A model generated the notes under the pieces. The model saw only the letters and a program-made list of their open reading frames with translations. It searched no databases and was not told the origin of the DNA. Positions 20,093 to 35,406 of a DNA stretch of 64,000 nt are shown piece by piece; position 1 is the stretch's first letter; each line of letters opens with the position of its first letter. The stretch is from Bathymodiolus brooksi (Eukaryota; Mollusca; Bivalvia; Mytilida; Modiolidae): NCBI GenBank assembly GCA_963680875.1, contig OY804575.1, forward strand, positions 27,137,034 to 27,201,033, read 5' to 3'. The position numbers and the translations under genes are program-made.

Positions 20093-23000
20093 ACGTCAAC
20101 TCACGTTAATGTGTTGGAACTGTAGAGGTATATTTTCCTGTATACCTTACTTATCGGAATGTTTAATGGAGACAGACGTATCAATTTGTGCCTTGTCAGA
20201 ACATTGGTTGAGAACATTTCAATTACACGTTCTAGATACGATCGACGATAATTATGTATCCATTGGAAATAGTTCAGATGAAGGCAACCCAACGGCAATA
20301 ACGTGTAATTATCGATCCGGAGTAGCCTTTCTTATCTCTAAAGACATTTATCCGTTTGTGTCTGTTATAGAAGTTGACAGCAACAGGATTACTGGCATTG
20401 AATTGTCCATACCTGGATGTGAAAGCTACTTTATATTCTCGCTATACCTACCTGCAATAACCCAATCTAGCGATTCTTTTAGAGACCACATTGATCTTCT
20501 TTCAGAATTAGTATCTGTTTATAATGAAATTGGAACAGTTATTTTAATGGGTGACTTTAACTCCAAAATTGGTGGCCCAAGATACCAAGTTACAAACAAT
20601 GTCAGAGCAAAGCTGTGTAGTTCTTTAATGGGTGAACATAACCTTTTCTCAGTTAATATGGAACTATTCTGTAAAGGCCCAATCGTCACTTTCCAATCTT
20701 ACGATGGTGGACCTTCAACATGTATTGATCATATTTTAATGAACAATGCGAAGAAACATACAGTTATTCATGCTGAAGTGTTGGATAACCACTCTTTTGC
20801 ACTATCTGATCACCACCCCGTACTCTGCACTCTAATACTAGAATCTGTTATCCCGACATGGCCTGTTAAAAATTATGAACAGTCGGTTTCATGGGACAAA
20901 GCACACAGAACACATAAAACATTAGATTATTCTTATGCTGTATCACAGAACTTATGGACATTAGAATTTCCACAAGTTAATGACACCGATACAATAGAAA
21001 TATATTATTCTAAAATTATTGATGCGATTAAAAAGGCAGAGAACGAAACACTTCCTTATAAAAAATTCAAGCGCCATGCGAAACCATATTGGAATGATAA
21101 TCTGACAAATCTCCGTGATTCTATGCGCACTCATCGCATTAACTGGATTAACAACTGCCATTGCTATAACCAAACCTGTACTTATTTTCAACGCTACAAG
21201 TCGACAAAAAAAGTGTTTCGTGAATTCTTAAGGAAAGCATTGGATGAATATGAAAGTTCATTAGCTAAACAAATTGAGGAAGATATTGACTATGATCAGA
21301 AGTCCGTATGGTCTATAATAAATAAACGTAAGAAAAAACCTTCTATTTGTAACGCATTAAAGAAAGGAGATAGTGTTTTTACCGATCCAAATGATGTCAG
21401 CAATATATGGTATGACCATTTTCGGAACGTCTTTTCGCCGTCTACATACAGCGATCAAGGCCGTCAGGATGAAATATCTGAACGGGTTTCTACTATTCGA
21501 ACACTAGTAAAAGAACGAATTCGTGACGATGAAATGGTAATCAAGCTATCAGATGTGAGTGAAATTTGTACACGCCTTAAAAACAACAAAGCTTGCGGTC
21601 ACGACAATATTTCATATGAACATATAAAATATGGCGGGAAACTCCTTATCAAACACTTATGCTACCTGTTTAACTTATCGCTACAATATGCGTATATTCC
21701 GAATGATTGGAGGAAAAGCATCATCATTTTATTATACAAAGGTGATAATAAACCAAGAACTGACACAAACTCATATCGAGGTATCTCTCTTGTGCCAAGC
21801 ATAACCAAAATTTTCGAAAAAATACTAGACTTACTTCTAACCTCTATACGAAAAGACTTTCCTAACGTTCAACAAGTTGCTTTATCAAAAACTTTTATCT
21901 AGTATGAATGCATCTTTCAATCTTCAGGAAGTAACAATACATCATGTCGAAAAAAACGGAACAATAATAATAATCCTACTTGACAGCACGAAAGCGTTTG
22001 ACACTGTTCCTCATGACGGTCTTCGCGTCAAATTGTTCGATTATGGTGCAGCTGGAAAGCTATGGCTTCTGCTCGACAACATGTATAATAACTTAAGTAG
22101 TTCGGTCTTATGTAACGGAATATTATCAAAGTGGTTTAAACATAATCGTGGTGTGCGACAAGGAAGCGCATTGTCAGCGAAATTGTATCTTATATTCATT
22201 AATGATTTAATAAACGAACTTGTATTATGCAACAAAGGTGCCTACTTGTACGACTTAAATGCAAGCTCACCTGTCCAAGCAGATGATATTTCCATTATCG
22301 CAACTAACCGTGAATCTGCTCAAGAAATGGTCGAAATCTGCGAACGTTACAGCAAAGCATGGAGTTTTTCGTTTTCACCAGCAAAAAGTAAGTTATTGCA
22401 GTTTGGAAAACATTCTATAGGACGAAATGTTATTTTGTATAATGAACCTATTACCCAAGTATCCAGTGCGAAACACGTCGGTATTGTATTGGACACATCA
22501 TTAAAGACTATGGAACGTACATTGAATGCTTGTAGATCACTCAGAGGTACTGTAATGTCCATGTTACGTACTGGTGTTCATCCAGCGGTCTTAAATCCCC
22601 TCGTATGTGCAAAAATAATTCGTCAAGTTTGCTACCCCAAGACCTTATATGGATGTGAGTTATGGCGTGAACTGAGTAAGACAGAAACGCTCATGTTAGA
22701 ACGGACCCATCGTTACATATGTAAGACTATTCAAGGACTACCAAAACTTACTAGAAGCGATATGTGTCTATCACTAATCGGATGGTACACAATTAATGCA
22801 TTCATCAGTGAAAGAAAACTTCTATTCTTTGGGAGAATCTGTAATTTACCACAGACGGTCATATCATTTCGTATTCTAATACGAAGACTTTTTGTTATAA
22901 AACATTCAGCAAATAACCACAAACCACTTGGATTTACAAATGACTGTGTGAAACTTTTTCAAAAATATAATCTGATGGAATTTGTAGATGTATTTCTAAT

Positions 23001-23529
23001 GAATAGGACATTTCCATTAATGCGGATTTGGAAACATTTAGTGTATGATACCATTCATAAGTACGAACTTAGTGAGTGGACACAACGACTTAATGACGAT
23101 GATGAATTTGACAGTTTCAAGAGTATACATCAAGTATACCAACCTCATCCGGCTTGGACAGTCGCTTTAAGTCATCCACATCTCCGCAAACAAGCGCACT
23201 ATATTGTATCACTGTGCTGCTTAATACGTAATACCACTAATAACTTTTTATGTGACAAGTGTGGTAAATTTTTCAATGACCCGTGTATTCACGCCACAAC
23301 ATCATGCGACTATCTATCAAACATTCGCGATAAATTTTGGACTGAAATTATAAGTTTGGACCCTATAACATTCAGTGCTTTTCTGGGATGTAAATCTGAT
23401 GACGAACTATGTTTCATCTTACTATCGTGCGACACTGATTTTGAACTTGACAATGATAATATGGCCAGATTTCAATTACTATGTGTTACCTACGTATACA
23501 GATGTTGTAACGGATTTAACTGCCAATGA
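20055..23529 (+). pseudogene. LINE ORF2, frameshifted (L2)
   Basis: Parts 20055-21902 and 21877-23529 match the L1 proteins residue for residue, and the break between endonuclease/RT start and RT motif A sits at the same extra T. Confidence 0.85.
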
Positions 23530-23710
23530 ACTCGAATACTGTCGAAAGTCTTATTATACTTGAATATTGAATTAACAGTCAATTATTGGATTATCTCTCT
23601 TTTTTTGTTTCATTCCTTATAAACTGCATTTTTTCTTTTAATTGTAACATTGTCATTTGATATATTGTTTGTACAACTTTACTCTCCTAATGGAGGCAAA
23701 TAAAGAATAT

Positions 23711-23895
23711 ATACTACTACAATGTCCAACAAAGAAACACCAATGCTTTTTACATCACCAAACAGAGAAACACCAGTAACTTCTACATCACCAAACAGAG
23801 AAACACCAGTACCTTCAACATTACTAAATAGAGAAACACCAATGCCTTCAACAGTACCAAATAGAGAAACTCCACCGCAAATACTGCAGTACTAG
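23711..23895 (+). pseudogene. Orphan 3' piece of the ShKT exon (A3)
   Basis: Tail repeats and stop codon only, directly after L2; carries the NKETP form of the first repeat. Confidence 0.85.
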
Positions 23896-25417
23896 AATTT
23901 GTATTTAAAAACCTGCATGAATTTTGATACCCTATAAATCACCATACATTTTTGAAAAATGAAAGTTTGTCCCAAAGCGTAATACAACTTTCTTTATATA
24001 AATTCATTTGCACTATCCGATCTTATCAAAACAAATTTTTCACAATGAAGAAATCAGGAACCGGTTTCTAGTAATTTCTTGTAACATAAATTATAGCTAC
24101 ACAGTATATTCAAATAAGAAGCTTGGACATTTTTGATAAAAGTTAGTCCCCAATATAGCAGTACTTTTTTTTATCCCTAAAAATTGTTTGCGAACTCGTA
24201 AAAAATTTTCACTTACTAGTTTCAATTTGGAAATAAATTGAACATAAATGAGCTACCGGGTATATGACATTTTTTTTGCAAGAAATGCCAATATGAATTG
24301 TAAGAATATTATTTTGAAATAAATGATATGTTAATATTTTGATTTGATGTTTATTGAGAATAGTAGATAATAAGAACTATATACCTGGTTAGTTTATTAT
24401 GACAATACAAGATATCACCTAGAAATAGCACAGGATGTCCGCAGGAACACGTCACCTTCGTTCTTCACTCTCTCTGTCGACTATCGTCCGTAATATTAGG
24501 AAAATTCACCTTTTTTCAATACAGCTTGACCAAATAATTATTTAGGAAATAATTCAACTTAGATCGTACTCACAAAGTTTGTGTTTTTGAACCGATGATA
24601 AGTTCAATTTAGTCACCCTACCTAAATCAAGAACGTTTGAGAGACTCTTACAGAAATGTAAAAAATAGTTATTTGCCTATGTTCCTCATTCACGACTTGT
24701 CACTTGATTTATAACAAGAGTATTACGAAGGATGCTTCTAGCGGTGCATGAACTACTTTACCTTCCAGATTACCATAGTTCACCACGGTTTTTATTGTGG
24801 TTCGTATTGCTCAATCTTTAGTTTTTGTAGATCATTGTTTGCCCTTTTGTCCCTTTTCTTTGGTCATTGTATTCTCTATCTTCTTCGACTTACGGCTTCT
24901 GATTACCCCTTTGGTATCTTCAAACCTTTCAGAGAATTATAAATGATATTGTTTTGTTAGCTTTACAGCAGTACACGATACATACTTTATAAGTGTCCGA
25001 TTTATGACTATTTTTAAATAACAATATCTACAATGCAAAATCTGATTTGTTGTTGGCTTGATAATGGGGGTATGAAAAACACATGTCGACACGAGATTTG
25101 GAAAACAACTAATTGCATAGTGTCTGTGATTTGCGTTCTTTTCCTATACCTGAATATTCTAACAATGGACATATTTAAAAAAAAAACAAATTAGCACAAA
25201 ATAGACCGTTTTGAAAATATAAAGCCAACCTTTTCCCGATTTATTTCGTGAACATGCCACCCAAAAATTTGTCGTCACTACAGTATATGATCACTAGTAG
25301 TTTCAATGGACCAATTCAGAAATGACGTTGCATTATGGGTAAAAAAAATTACGAGGACGCTACGACGCCATATTTATTGAGCCAGAAAACGTAAACAAAA
25401 TCAGCTGAGCCGTAACA

Positions 25418-25828
25418 ATGCCAAATATTTGCATCATTTGTCACAGGACTTCCAGAAAATTCAAAAATATCAATTTCATACCATTTCCTAAGAAATTTGA
25501 AATACGAGAAAAATGGTTGAAAGCCCTTAAATTGACTGAAAACGATCTGAAAGCGTCAAGTCGAGTTTACTCTTTTCATTTCTTTGATGGCGAACGTAAG
25601 AAAAATGACGTTCCGTCTCTCGAAATTGGAGAAAAGTATGGTGCAAAGAGTGGTAGGAAAAATCCTAAAGATAAAATGAGACAATATGAAAAGAACCAAG
25701 TGAAGCAAAACGGCAAAAAATTTAATAATACTTCCCAAAAATCTCCCCACCCGGAGGTCACAAGCTTGCCGGTATCTGAACTTAATCATGTTGAGAAAAT
25801 CGAAGTGGGACCGTCTGCCGTTTGGTGA
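25418..25828 (+). CDS. THAP-like ORF, A3 copy
   Basis: 136 codons with the same predicted protein as A1 and A2. No change restores the missing cysteine ligand. Confidence 0.5.
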   Translation: MPNICIICHRTSRKFKNINFIPFPKKFEIREKWLKALKLTENDLKASSRVYSFHFFDGERKKNDVPSLEIGEKYGAKSGRKNPKDKMRQYEKNQVKQNGKKFNNTSQKSPHPEVTSLPVSELNHVEKIEVGPSAVW

Positions 25829-26118
25829 TAACGTTAAGAATCCGTAAATCGAAGGACAGACAACACAATTGCCAAACCAAAAGAAAAAGGACAAAAGGAC
25901 AAACAACGATCTACGAAACATGCACATAAAACTAAACTAAAGATGGAGTAACACGAACTCCACTAAAAACCGGGAGTAAATGGAGACAAACTTTAAAAAA
26001 AAAAAGAATATAATTGATGTAATGGATGGAGTGTATGATATTCATTTTCATCTTTGTCACACATATTATATATAAACAGCTACACAATGATTTACAATGA
26101 TAAAAAAATGGATATAAT

Positions 26119-27344
26119 TTATCTGTAGGACGACCTACTTCTATGTCTACCACCTTGTGACCTTGAACTATCCTGTCGTTTGAGACCCGATTCTCGTTCG
26201 TTATTGTGACGACCTCTTTGGTCTCTATAGCTATCTCTATATCTGTCATGGTCAGACGATTGTTTATTATTGGATGATCGCATGCGCGACGTGGAATTAC
26301 TACGTTGTTTCCCTTGGTCTCCTCGTCGGGACCGCATCCCTTCATTTTCTATATCGTCGACATCCTTGTGTCTTCTATGTGAGTCAGTACGTCCCCTTCT
26401 TTGACTAGATGATCTCTCGCTGGTATGTCTGTTATCGCGTTTTCTGTGGTCATCATATCGATCATCGCGATATCTACTATCATCATATCGATCATCGCGA
26501 TATTTACGATCATCGTATCGATCATCGCGATATCTACGATCATCATATCGATCGTTTTGTCTATTCTGTCTATCGTGATATCGATCTGAAACCGATGATA
26601 GATAAGTAGCACCGCTATCGTCCGTGTGAACACTTTCTGTTTTATGTCTGTGACCAGTACTATTTCTGTGTTCATTGTTATATTTATCATGTTTATGTTT
26701 CATATCGTCTCTGTGAGTATACCTCCCCCTTCCTTTATCATCTGAATCATCATCTTCATCGTCTCTACTTTTGTGTCTTTTAGACATTTCTCTATCTCTT
26801 CCTCTAGATTCTATTCTATCTCTGTGTCTGTCTCTCTCCTTTTCATTCTTTTTCACAGAATCACTTCTCTCTTTATGTTTGTTCCCTTCTCTTTCAGTTT
26901 TTCTCACTGAGTCACCACGAGATCGTGTCTCCTTTGAGGACAAATTATCATGGTATTTTTCTTTTTCACTCTTTCTAGCGGAATCAACAACATCCGGATA
27001 GTTTATATTCTCTTCCTCTCTATCATTTCGATAACTCCTTCTACTTTTTTTATCTCTCGAAAACTCCTCTTGATTCGAACGATTGTTTTGATCCGTACTG
27101 TTATGGCTTTTCACGTCTTTTGCATGTTCCCCTTTTATGTTTGAAGACGCCACACTTGTTCCGTCATTTGAAAAACCATGATTGTCATAACTTTTAGATG
27201 ATCTAGATTTAGATATGCCGTCACTGCTAGTTGAATCTTTCTCACTTTTTTTCGAAACATCCGAGAACGCAACATGTGAATGAGATCGGAAGGATCTTCT
27301 GCTACTCCCCGGAGCAATTCCACAGTTCGACAATGGTTGTTCAG
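26119..27344 (-). pseudogene. Detached last exon of the Arg/Ser/Asp-rich protein (A3)
   Basis: Same protein as the A2 copy, open to the stop, with the acceptor intact; L3 lies where the upstream intron should continue. Confidence 0.6.
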
Positions 27345-27832
27345 CTGTAAAGAAAAATAAGAAGATATTGTTATTACCAAATATGACATAATTATTCCCT
27401 ATCATAGTGTTGCCATTTAAACTATCAGAGGAACGACTGAAACAAAGTTCATTAAGAAAAAATATATAACGTCTACGTGTTTATTTGACATGTTTGGCTT
27501 TCACGTGTCTTTCCACTATGGCAAACATACTTTTTCTGAAAGCTAAACCGAAAATATTGTTAGTTAAAATAAAAAAAATACTCAGGTTATGTCCCCTTGG
27601 TGATAGACGTGTCTAACATTACTCTTGCAAGTTTTCGTTAATTATATGTGTTTTACTGGATATATTCAGAAGATATTTGGTGAGATCACACAATTTTACA
27701 CGAAAACAAACATAATTAACTTTCCATGATCAGAAACATTACAGAATGTGATATTTACTTTGTTTACATGTTCCAACATTACACAACTATGAGCTGTACT
27801 CACTTTTTCAATTGACGACTTTCTCACATATA

Positions 27833-29670
27833 ATGGATCATAACGTTAATTCGAGTAAAAATCTAGTCTATACAGATCTCCAAACTTGTTCATTACCATG
27901 TGGTCAAAATAAATTAACTGAAAATATCAGTTCTACAGATAGTAGTGAAATTCATTTACTACGGGAATTTCTCCCCCACGATGGTTTGTGTGATTTTCAA
28001 TCCACCACCGTTGATATTAACCCGAATCCATCTGATATCATCTTACAACGAGTCGAAGACGAATGCAACGGCTTACCACGGGACACATTTATTTCTAATT
28101 TGATTAAATTGTGTAATAATGACACTGAATCATTAGAACAGTTACGCCTTCAATATTTTATCATTACCAAGAAAAAAATGGATTCCCGTTCCCATCCGCA
28201 GTGTTAAAGAAAAGAATTCACCCCAAAACAAAAACGGGTGAGCCATTGATAAATAAACTAGGTCGTGACTGTTTCCTTCTACGCCTGGCATCTAAAGGTG
28301 AATATTCAGATGATTTAAAGGATGTTTTCAATCTGAAATCATCCGCGAGAAACAATTCATGTGTAGACTCTGAAGTAGTTACCTCTACCCCACATACATG
28401 TTCAGACTACTCCGTACTTGAAACCTTGATCAAAATTGAGAGTTCAATGCTTGAGATGAAAGTTAACTATGAAAAAGAACAATCAGTATTAAATGATAAA
28501 ATAGATAATCTCTATAAAACAAATGAAAAACTTGACTATAATTTCAACAAGCAGAAAGAACGTTTAAATAATGTACAAACCCAACTGAATTCGACCAGAA
28601 ACGCAAACACAAAATTGAATGAAACTATCACCAGTCTTGAAAAACAAATTAAAGAATTATTGACTCATCAATCTGAATTGAAGCGTGGTCAGATTGAGCA
28701 AAAGAACATGAAACGAACTACAGACTCCACATTCAATGAAATAAAAGAAAGCGTAAAACATAACGCGAACTTAATTGAGAAGTGTAAGAAAAAATCAGAC
28801 AGTACATCTCTTCTGGCATACGATCTTAAAATGCGTCTTGATTCCGAAGCTAGTCGTATAACTAATATTACCGACTCTCGTGCAACTGGTATCTGCAGTC
28901 TAAAAACTCGTGTTCAAGTAATCGGTGAATGTGTTAAAGATATGGAATCGACTGTCGAAGAAATCCCAAGTAAAGTGAAGTCGTGCTTAGCGTCGATAAC
29001 TGAAATCCGTAAACGTGTGAATGCCATAGAAAAGAACTGTAATCAAATAAACACTCCAGCTACAAAGTCATACGCCATGGCTATTTCTGAAGTACCACGG
29101 AAAGAGAACACGGTCCTGTCAGGTGAACCACCTCCACAACTAGTAAAGTCTACACAATCATCTCTATCAAATCCAAATTTTATTTTTGATAATCCTACTA
29201 GTATTATAGCACCTACAAAGAATATTGAAACTGTCACAAATCACACTGACCACTACATAAAAAACATTTCTGAAACTAATACTTTCAACGAGACTAGTGA
29301 TACTAGGACCACTATTCCTGCATACTTTCCTAGATCAATGTGTAACCCAACTTCAATCGACTTCAAAGGGGTTGTGAAAAAAACAAGACGAATTAGTAGA
29401 TTCTATATTGGTGGTATTGATAAGTCCTGTTCATCCGAAGAGTCAATGCGCAAGTTTCTCTTGGATCGGAATATACATGTAACATTTTTGCGATATTTTT
29501 ATCGTCCATCAAGAGGAACTGCGGCTGCTCAATTAAATGTTAATATGGACGACGAACATCTATTGAAACAACCAAACTTTTGGCCAGAAGGAATTTTCAT
29601 GAAGCCGTGGTTACCGTGGGAACAATTTATTAATGAACATTCCATTGAACAAAAACATGGACGGTACTAA
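27833..29670 (+). pseudogene. LINE ORF1, frameshifted (L3)
   Basis: Carries the same single-T loss as L2, giving a short first part ending at 28207 and a long second part open from 28201 to 29670. Sharing this lesion shows L2 and L3 descend from one frameshifted parent. Confidence 0.85.
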
Positions 29671-32600
29671 ACGTCAACTCACGTTAATGTGTTGGAACTG
29701 TAGAGGTATATTTTCCTGTATACCTTACTTATCGGAATGTTTAATGGAGACAGACGTATCAATTTGTGCCTTGTCAGAACATTGGTTGAGAACATTTCAA
29801 TTACACGTTCTAGATACGATCGACGATAATTATGTATCCATTGGAAATAGTTCAGATGAAGGCAACCCAACGGCAATAACGTGTAATTATCGATCCGGAG
29901 TAGCCTTTCTTATCTCTAAAGACATTTATCCGTTTGTGTCTGTTATAGAAGTTGACAGCAACAGGATTACTGGCATTGAATTGTCCATACCTGGATGTGA
30001 AAGCTACTTTATATTCTCGCTATACCTACCTGCAATAACCCAATCTAGCGATTCTTTTAGAGACCACATTGATCTTCTTTCAGAATTAGTATCTGTTTAT
30101 AATGAAATTGGAACAGTTATTTTAATGGGTGACTTTAACTCCAAAATTGGTGGCCCAAGATACCAAGTTACAAACAATGTCAGAGCAAAGCTGTGTAGTT
30201 CTTTAATGGGTGAACATAACCTTTTCTCAGTTAATATGGAACTATTCTGTAAAGGCCCAATCGTCACTTTCCAATCTTACGATGGTGGACCTTCAACATG
30301 TATTGATCATATTTTAATGAACAATGCGAAGAAACATACAGTTATTCATGCTGAAGTGTTGGATAACCACTCTTTTGCACTATCTGATCACCACCCCGTA
30401 CTCTGCACTCTAATACTAGAATCTGTTATCCCGACATGGCCTGTTAAAAATTATGAACAGTCGGTTTCATGGGACAAAGCACACAGAACACATAAAACAT
30501 TAGATTATTCTTATGCTGTATCACAGAACTTATGGACATTAGAATTTCCACAAGTTAATGACACCGATACAATAGAAATATATTATTCTAAAATTATTGA
30601 TGCGATTAAAAAGGCAGAGAACGAAACACTTCCTTATAAAAAATTCAAGCGCCATGCGAAACCATATTGGAATGATAATCTGACAAATCTCCGTGATTCT
30701 ATGCGCACTCATCGCATTAACTGGATTAACAACTGCCATTGCTATAACCAAACCTGTACTTATTTTCAACGCTACAAGTCGACAAAAAAAGTGTTTCGTG
30801 AATTCTTAAGGAAAGCATTGGATGAATATGAAAGTTCATTAGCTAAACAAATTGAGGAAGATATTGACTATGATCAGAAGTCCGTATGGTCTATAATAAA
30901 TAAACGTAAGAAAAAACCTTCTATTTGTAACGCATTAAAGAAAGGAGATAGTGTTTTTACCGATCCAAATGATGTCAGCAATATATGGTATGACCATTTT
31001 CGGAACGTCTTTTCGCCGTCTACATACAGCGATCAAGGCCGTCAGGATGAAATATCTGAACGGGTTTCTACTATTCGAACACTAGTAAAAGAACGAATTC
31101 GTGACGATGAAATGGTAATCAAGCTATCAGATGTGAGTGAAATTTGTACACGCCTTAAAAACAACAAAGCTTGCGGTCACGACAATATTTCATATGAACA
31201 TATAAAATATGGCGGGAAACTCCTTATCAAACACTTATGCTACCTGTTTAACTTATCGCTACAATATGCGTATATTCCGAATGATTGGAGGAAAAGCATC
31301 ATCATTTTATTATACAAAGGTGATAATAAACCAAGAACTGACACAAACTCATATCGAGGTATCTCTCTTGTGCCAAGCATAACCAAAATTTTCGAAAAAA
31401 TACTAGACTTACTTCTAACCTCTATACGAAAAGACTTTCCTAACGTTCAACAAGTTGCTTTATCAAAAACTTTTATCTAGTATGAATGCATCTTTCAATC
31501 TTCAGGAAGTAACAATACATCATGTCGAAAAAAACGGAACAATAATAATAATCCTACTTGACAGCACGAAAGCGTTTGACACTGTTCCTCATGACGGTCT
31601 TCGCGTCAAATTGTTCGATTATGGTGCAGCTGGAAAGCTATGGCTTCTGCTCGACAACATGTATAATAACTTAAGTAGTTCGGTCTTATGTAACGGAATA
31701 TTATCAAAGTGGTTTAAACATAATCGTGGTGTGCGACAAGGAAGCGCATTGTCAGCGAAATTGTATCTTATATTCATTAATGATTTAATAAACGAACTTG
31801 TATTATGCAACAAAGGTGCCTACTTGTACGACTTAAATGCAAGCTCACCTGTCCAAGCAGATGATATTTCCATTATCGCAACTAACCGTGAATCTGCTCA
31901 AGAAATGGTCGAAATCTGCGAACGTTACAGCAAAGCATGGAGTTTTTCGTTTTCACCAGCAAAAAGTAAGTTATTGCAGTTTGGAAAACATTCTATAGGA
32001 CGAAATGTTATTTTGTATAATGAACCTATTACCCAAGTATCCAGTGCGAAACACGTCGGTATTGTATTGGACACATCATTAAAGACTATGGAACGTACAT
32101 TGAATGCTTGTAGATCACTCAGAGGTACTGTAATGTCCATGTTACGTACTGGTGTTCATCCAGCGGTCTTAAATCCCCTCGTATGTGCAAAAATAATTCG
32201 TCAAGTTTGCTACCCCAAGACCTTATATGGATGTGAGTTATGGCGTGAACTGAGTAAGACAGAAACGCTCATGTTAGAACGGACCCATCGTTACATATGT
32301 AAGACTATTCAAGGACTACCAAAACTTACTAGAAGCGATATGTGTCTATCACTAATCGGATGGTACACAATTAATGCATTCATCAGTGAAAGAAAACTTC
32401 TATTCTTTGGGAGAATCTGTAATTTACCACAGACGGTCATATCATTTCGTATTCTAATACGAAGACTTTTTGTTATAAAACATTCAGCAAATAACCACAA
32501 ACCACTTGGATTTACAAATGACTGTGTGAAACTTTTTCAAAAATATAATCTGATGGAATTTGTAGATGTATTTCTAATGAATAGGACATTTCCATTAATG

Positions 32601-33107
32601 CGGATTTGGAAACATTTAGTGTATGATACCATTCACAAGTACGAACTTAGTGAGTGGACACAACGACTTAATGACGATGATGAATTTGACAGTTTCAAGA
32701 GTATACATCAAGTATACCAACCTCATCCGGCTTGGACAGTCGCTTTAAGTCATCCACATCTCCGCAAACAAGCGCACTATATTGTATCACTGTGCTGCTT
32801 AATACGTAATACCACTAATAACTTTTTATGTGACAAGTGTGGTAAATTTTTCAATGACCCGTGTATTCACGCCACAACATCATGCGACTATCTATCAAAC
32901 ATTCGCGATAAATTTTGGACTGAAATTATAAGTTTGGACCCTATAACATTCAGTGCTTTTCTGGGATGTAAATCTGATGACGAACTATGTTTCATCTTAC
33001 TATCGTGCGACACTGATTTTGAACTTGACAATGATAATATGGCCAGATTTCAATTACTATGTGTTACCTACGTATACAGATGTTGTAACGGATTTAACTG
33101 CCAATGA
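29633..33107 (+). pseudogene. LINE ORF2, frameshifted (L3)
   Basis: Parts 29633-31480 and 31455-33107; the protein sequences are the same as in L1 and L2, with the shared break just before RT motif A. Confidence 0.85.
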
Positions 33108-33288
33108 ACTCGAATACTGTCGAAAGTCTTATTATACTTGAATATTGAATTAACAGTCAATTATTGGATTATCTCTCTTTTTTTGTTTCATTCCTTATAA
33201 ACTGCATTTTTTCTTTTAATTGTAACATTGTCATTTGATATATTGTTTGTACAACTTTACTCTCCTAATGGAGGCAAATAAAGAATAT

Positions 33289-33473
33289 ATACTACTACAA
33301 TGTCCAACAAAGAAACACCAATGCTTTTTACATCACCAAACAGAGAAACACCAGTAACTTCTACATCACCAAACAGAGAAACACCAGTACCTTCAACATT
33401 ACTAAATAGAGAAACACCAATGCCTTCAACAGTACCAAATAGAGAAACTCCACCGCAAATACTGCAGTACTAG
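33289..33473 (+). pseudogene. Orphan 3' piece of the ShKT exon (A4)
   Basis: Tail repeats, stop and UTR only, directly after L3. Confidence 0.85.
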
Positions 33474-34995
33474 AATTTGTATTTAAAAACCTGCATGAAT
33501 TTTGATACCCTATAAATCACCATACATTTTTGAAAAATGAAAGTTTGTCCCAAAGCGTAATACAACTTTCTTTATATAAATTCATTTGCACTATCCGATC
33601 TTATCAAAACAAATTTTTCACAATGAAGAAATCAGGAACCGGTTTCTAGTAATTTCTTGTAACATAAATTATAGCTACACAGTATATTCAAATAAGAAGC
33701 TTGGACATTTTTGATAAAAGTTAGTCCCCAATATAGCAGTACTTTTTTTTATCCCTAAAAATTGTTTGCGAACTCGTAAAAAATTTTCACTTACTAGTTT
33801 CAATTTGGAAATAAATTGAACATAAATGAGCTACCGGGTATATGACATTTTTTTTGCAAGAAATGCCAATATGAATTGTAAGAATATTATTTTGAAATAA
33901 ATGATATGTTAATATTTTGATTTGATGTTTATTGAGAATAGTAGATAATAAGAACTATATACCTGGTTAGTTTATTATGACAATACAAGATATCACCTAG
34001 AAATAGCACAGGATGTCCGCAGGAACACGTCACCTTCGTTCTTCACTCTCTCTGTCGACTATCGTCCGTAATATTAGGAAAATTCACCTTTTTTCAATAC
34101 AGCTTGACCAAATAATTATTTAGGAAATAATTCAACTTAGATCGTACTCACAAAGTTTGTGTTTTTGAACCGATGATAAGTTCAATTTAGTCACCCTACC
34201 TAAATCAAGAACGTTTGAGAGACTCTTACAGAAATGTAAAAAATAGTTATTTGCCTATGTTCCTCATTCACGACTTGTCACTTGATTTATAACAAGAGTA
34301 TTACGAAGGATGCTTCTAGCGGTGCATGAACTACTTTACCTTCCAGATTACCATAGTTCACCACGGTTTTTATTGTGGTTCGTATTGCTCAATCTTTAGT
34401 TTTTGTAGATCATTGTTTGCCCTTTTGTCCCTTTTCTTTGGTCATTGTATTCTCTATCTTCTTCGACTTACGGCTTCTGATTACCCCTTTGGTATCTTCA
34501 AACCTTTCAGAGAATTATAAATGATATTGTTTTGTTAGCTTTACAGCAGTACACGATACATACTTTATAAGTGTCCGATTTATGACTATTTTTAAATAAC
34601 AATATCTACAATGCAAAATCTGATTTGTTGTTGGCTTGATAATGGGGGTATGAAAAACACATGTCGACACGAGATTTGGAAAACAACTAATTGCATAGTG
34701 TCTGTGATTTGCGTTCTTTTCCTATACCTGAATATTCTAACAATGGACATATTTAAAAAAAAAACAAATTAGCACAAAATAGACCGTTTTGAAAATATAA
34801 AGCCAACCTTTTCCCGATTTATTTCGTGAACATGCCACCCAAAAATTTGTCGTCACTACAGTATATGATCACTAGTAGTTTCAATGGACCAATTCAGAAA
34901 TGACGTTGCATTATGGGTAAAAAAAATTACGAGGACGCTACGACGCCATATTTATTGAGCCAGAAAATGTAAACAAAATCAGCTGAGCCGTAACA

Positions 34996-35406
34996 ATGCC
35001 AAATATTTGCATCATTTGTCACAGGACTTCCAGAAAATTCAAAAATATCAATTTCATACCATTTCCTAAGAAATTTGAAATACGAGAAAAATGGTTGAAA
35101 GCCCTTAAATTGACTGAAAACGATCTGAAAGCGTCAAGTCGAGTTTACTCTTTTCATTTCTTTGATGGCGAACGTAAGAAAAATGACGTTCCGTCTCTCG
35201 AAATTGGAGAAAAGTATGGTGCAAAGAGTGGTAGGAAAAATCCTAAAGATAAAATGAGACAATATGAAAAGAACCAAGTGAAGCAAAACGGCAAAAAATT
35301 TAATAATACTTCCCAAAAATCTCCCCACCCGGAGGTCACAAGCTTGCCGGTATCTGAACTTAATCATGTTGAGAAAATCGAAGTGGGACCGTCTGCCGTT
35401 TGGTGA
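34996..35406 (+). CDS. THAP-like ORF, A4 copy
   Basis: Same protein as the other three copies. The upstream region differs by one base (gaaaatgtaaac for gaaaacgtaaac). Confidence 0.5.
   Translation: MPNICIICHRTSRKFKNINFIPFPKKFEIREKWLKALKLTENDLKASSRVYSFHFFDGERKKNDVPSLEIGEKYGAKSGRKNPKDKMRQYEKNQVKQNGKKFNNTSQKSPHPEVTSLPVSELNHVEKIEVGPSAVW

Larger units (their letters stand above)
18005..23710 (+). mobile_element. LINE copy L2 (5,706 bp)
   Basis: Near-identical to L1, one base shorter because of a T lost in ORF1. The insertion has the same edges as L1, so it arose by copying the whole A-L unit and not by a new insertion. Confidence 0.9.
23711..27582. repeat. Array segment A3 (3,872 bp)
   Basis: Third copy of A. 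It shares the ccatacatt base with A4, which groups A3 with A4 against A1 and A2 at that site. Confidence 0.9.
27583..33288 (+). mobile_element. LINE copy L3 (5,706 bp)
   Basis: Same length and edges as L2. Private changes include a Leu for Phe near the start of ORF1 (aaattaactg where the others have aaatttactg) and a silent change near 32636 (attcacaag for attcataag). Confidence 0.9.
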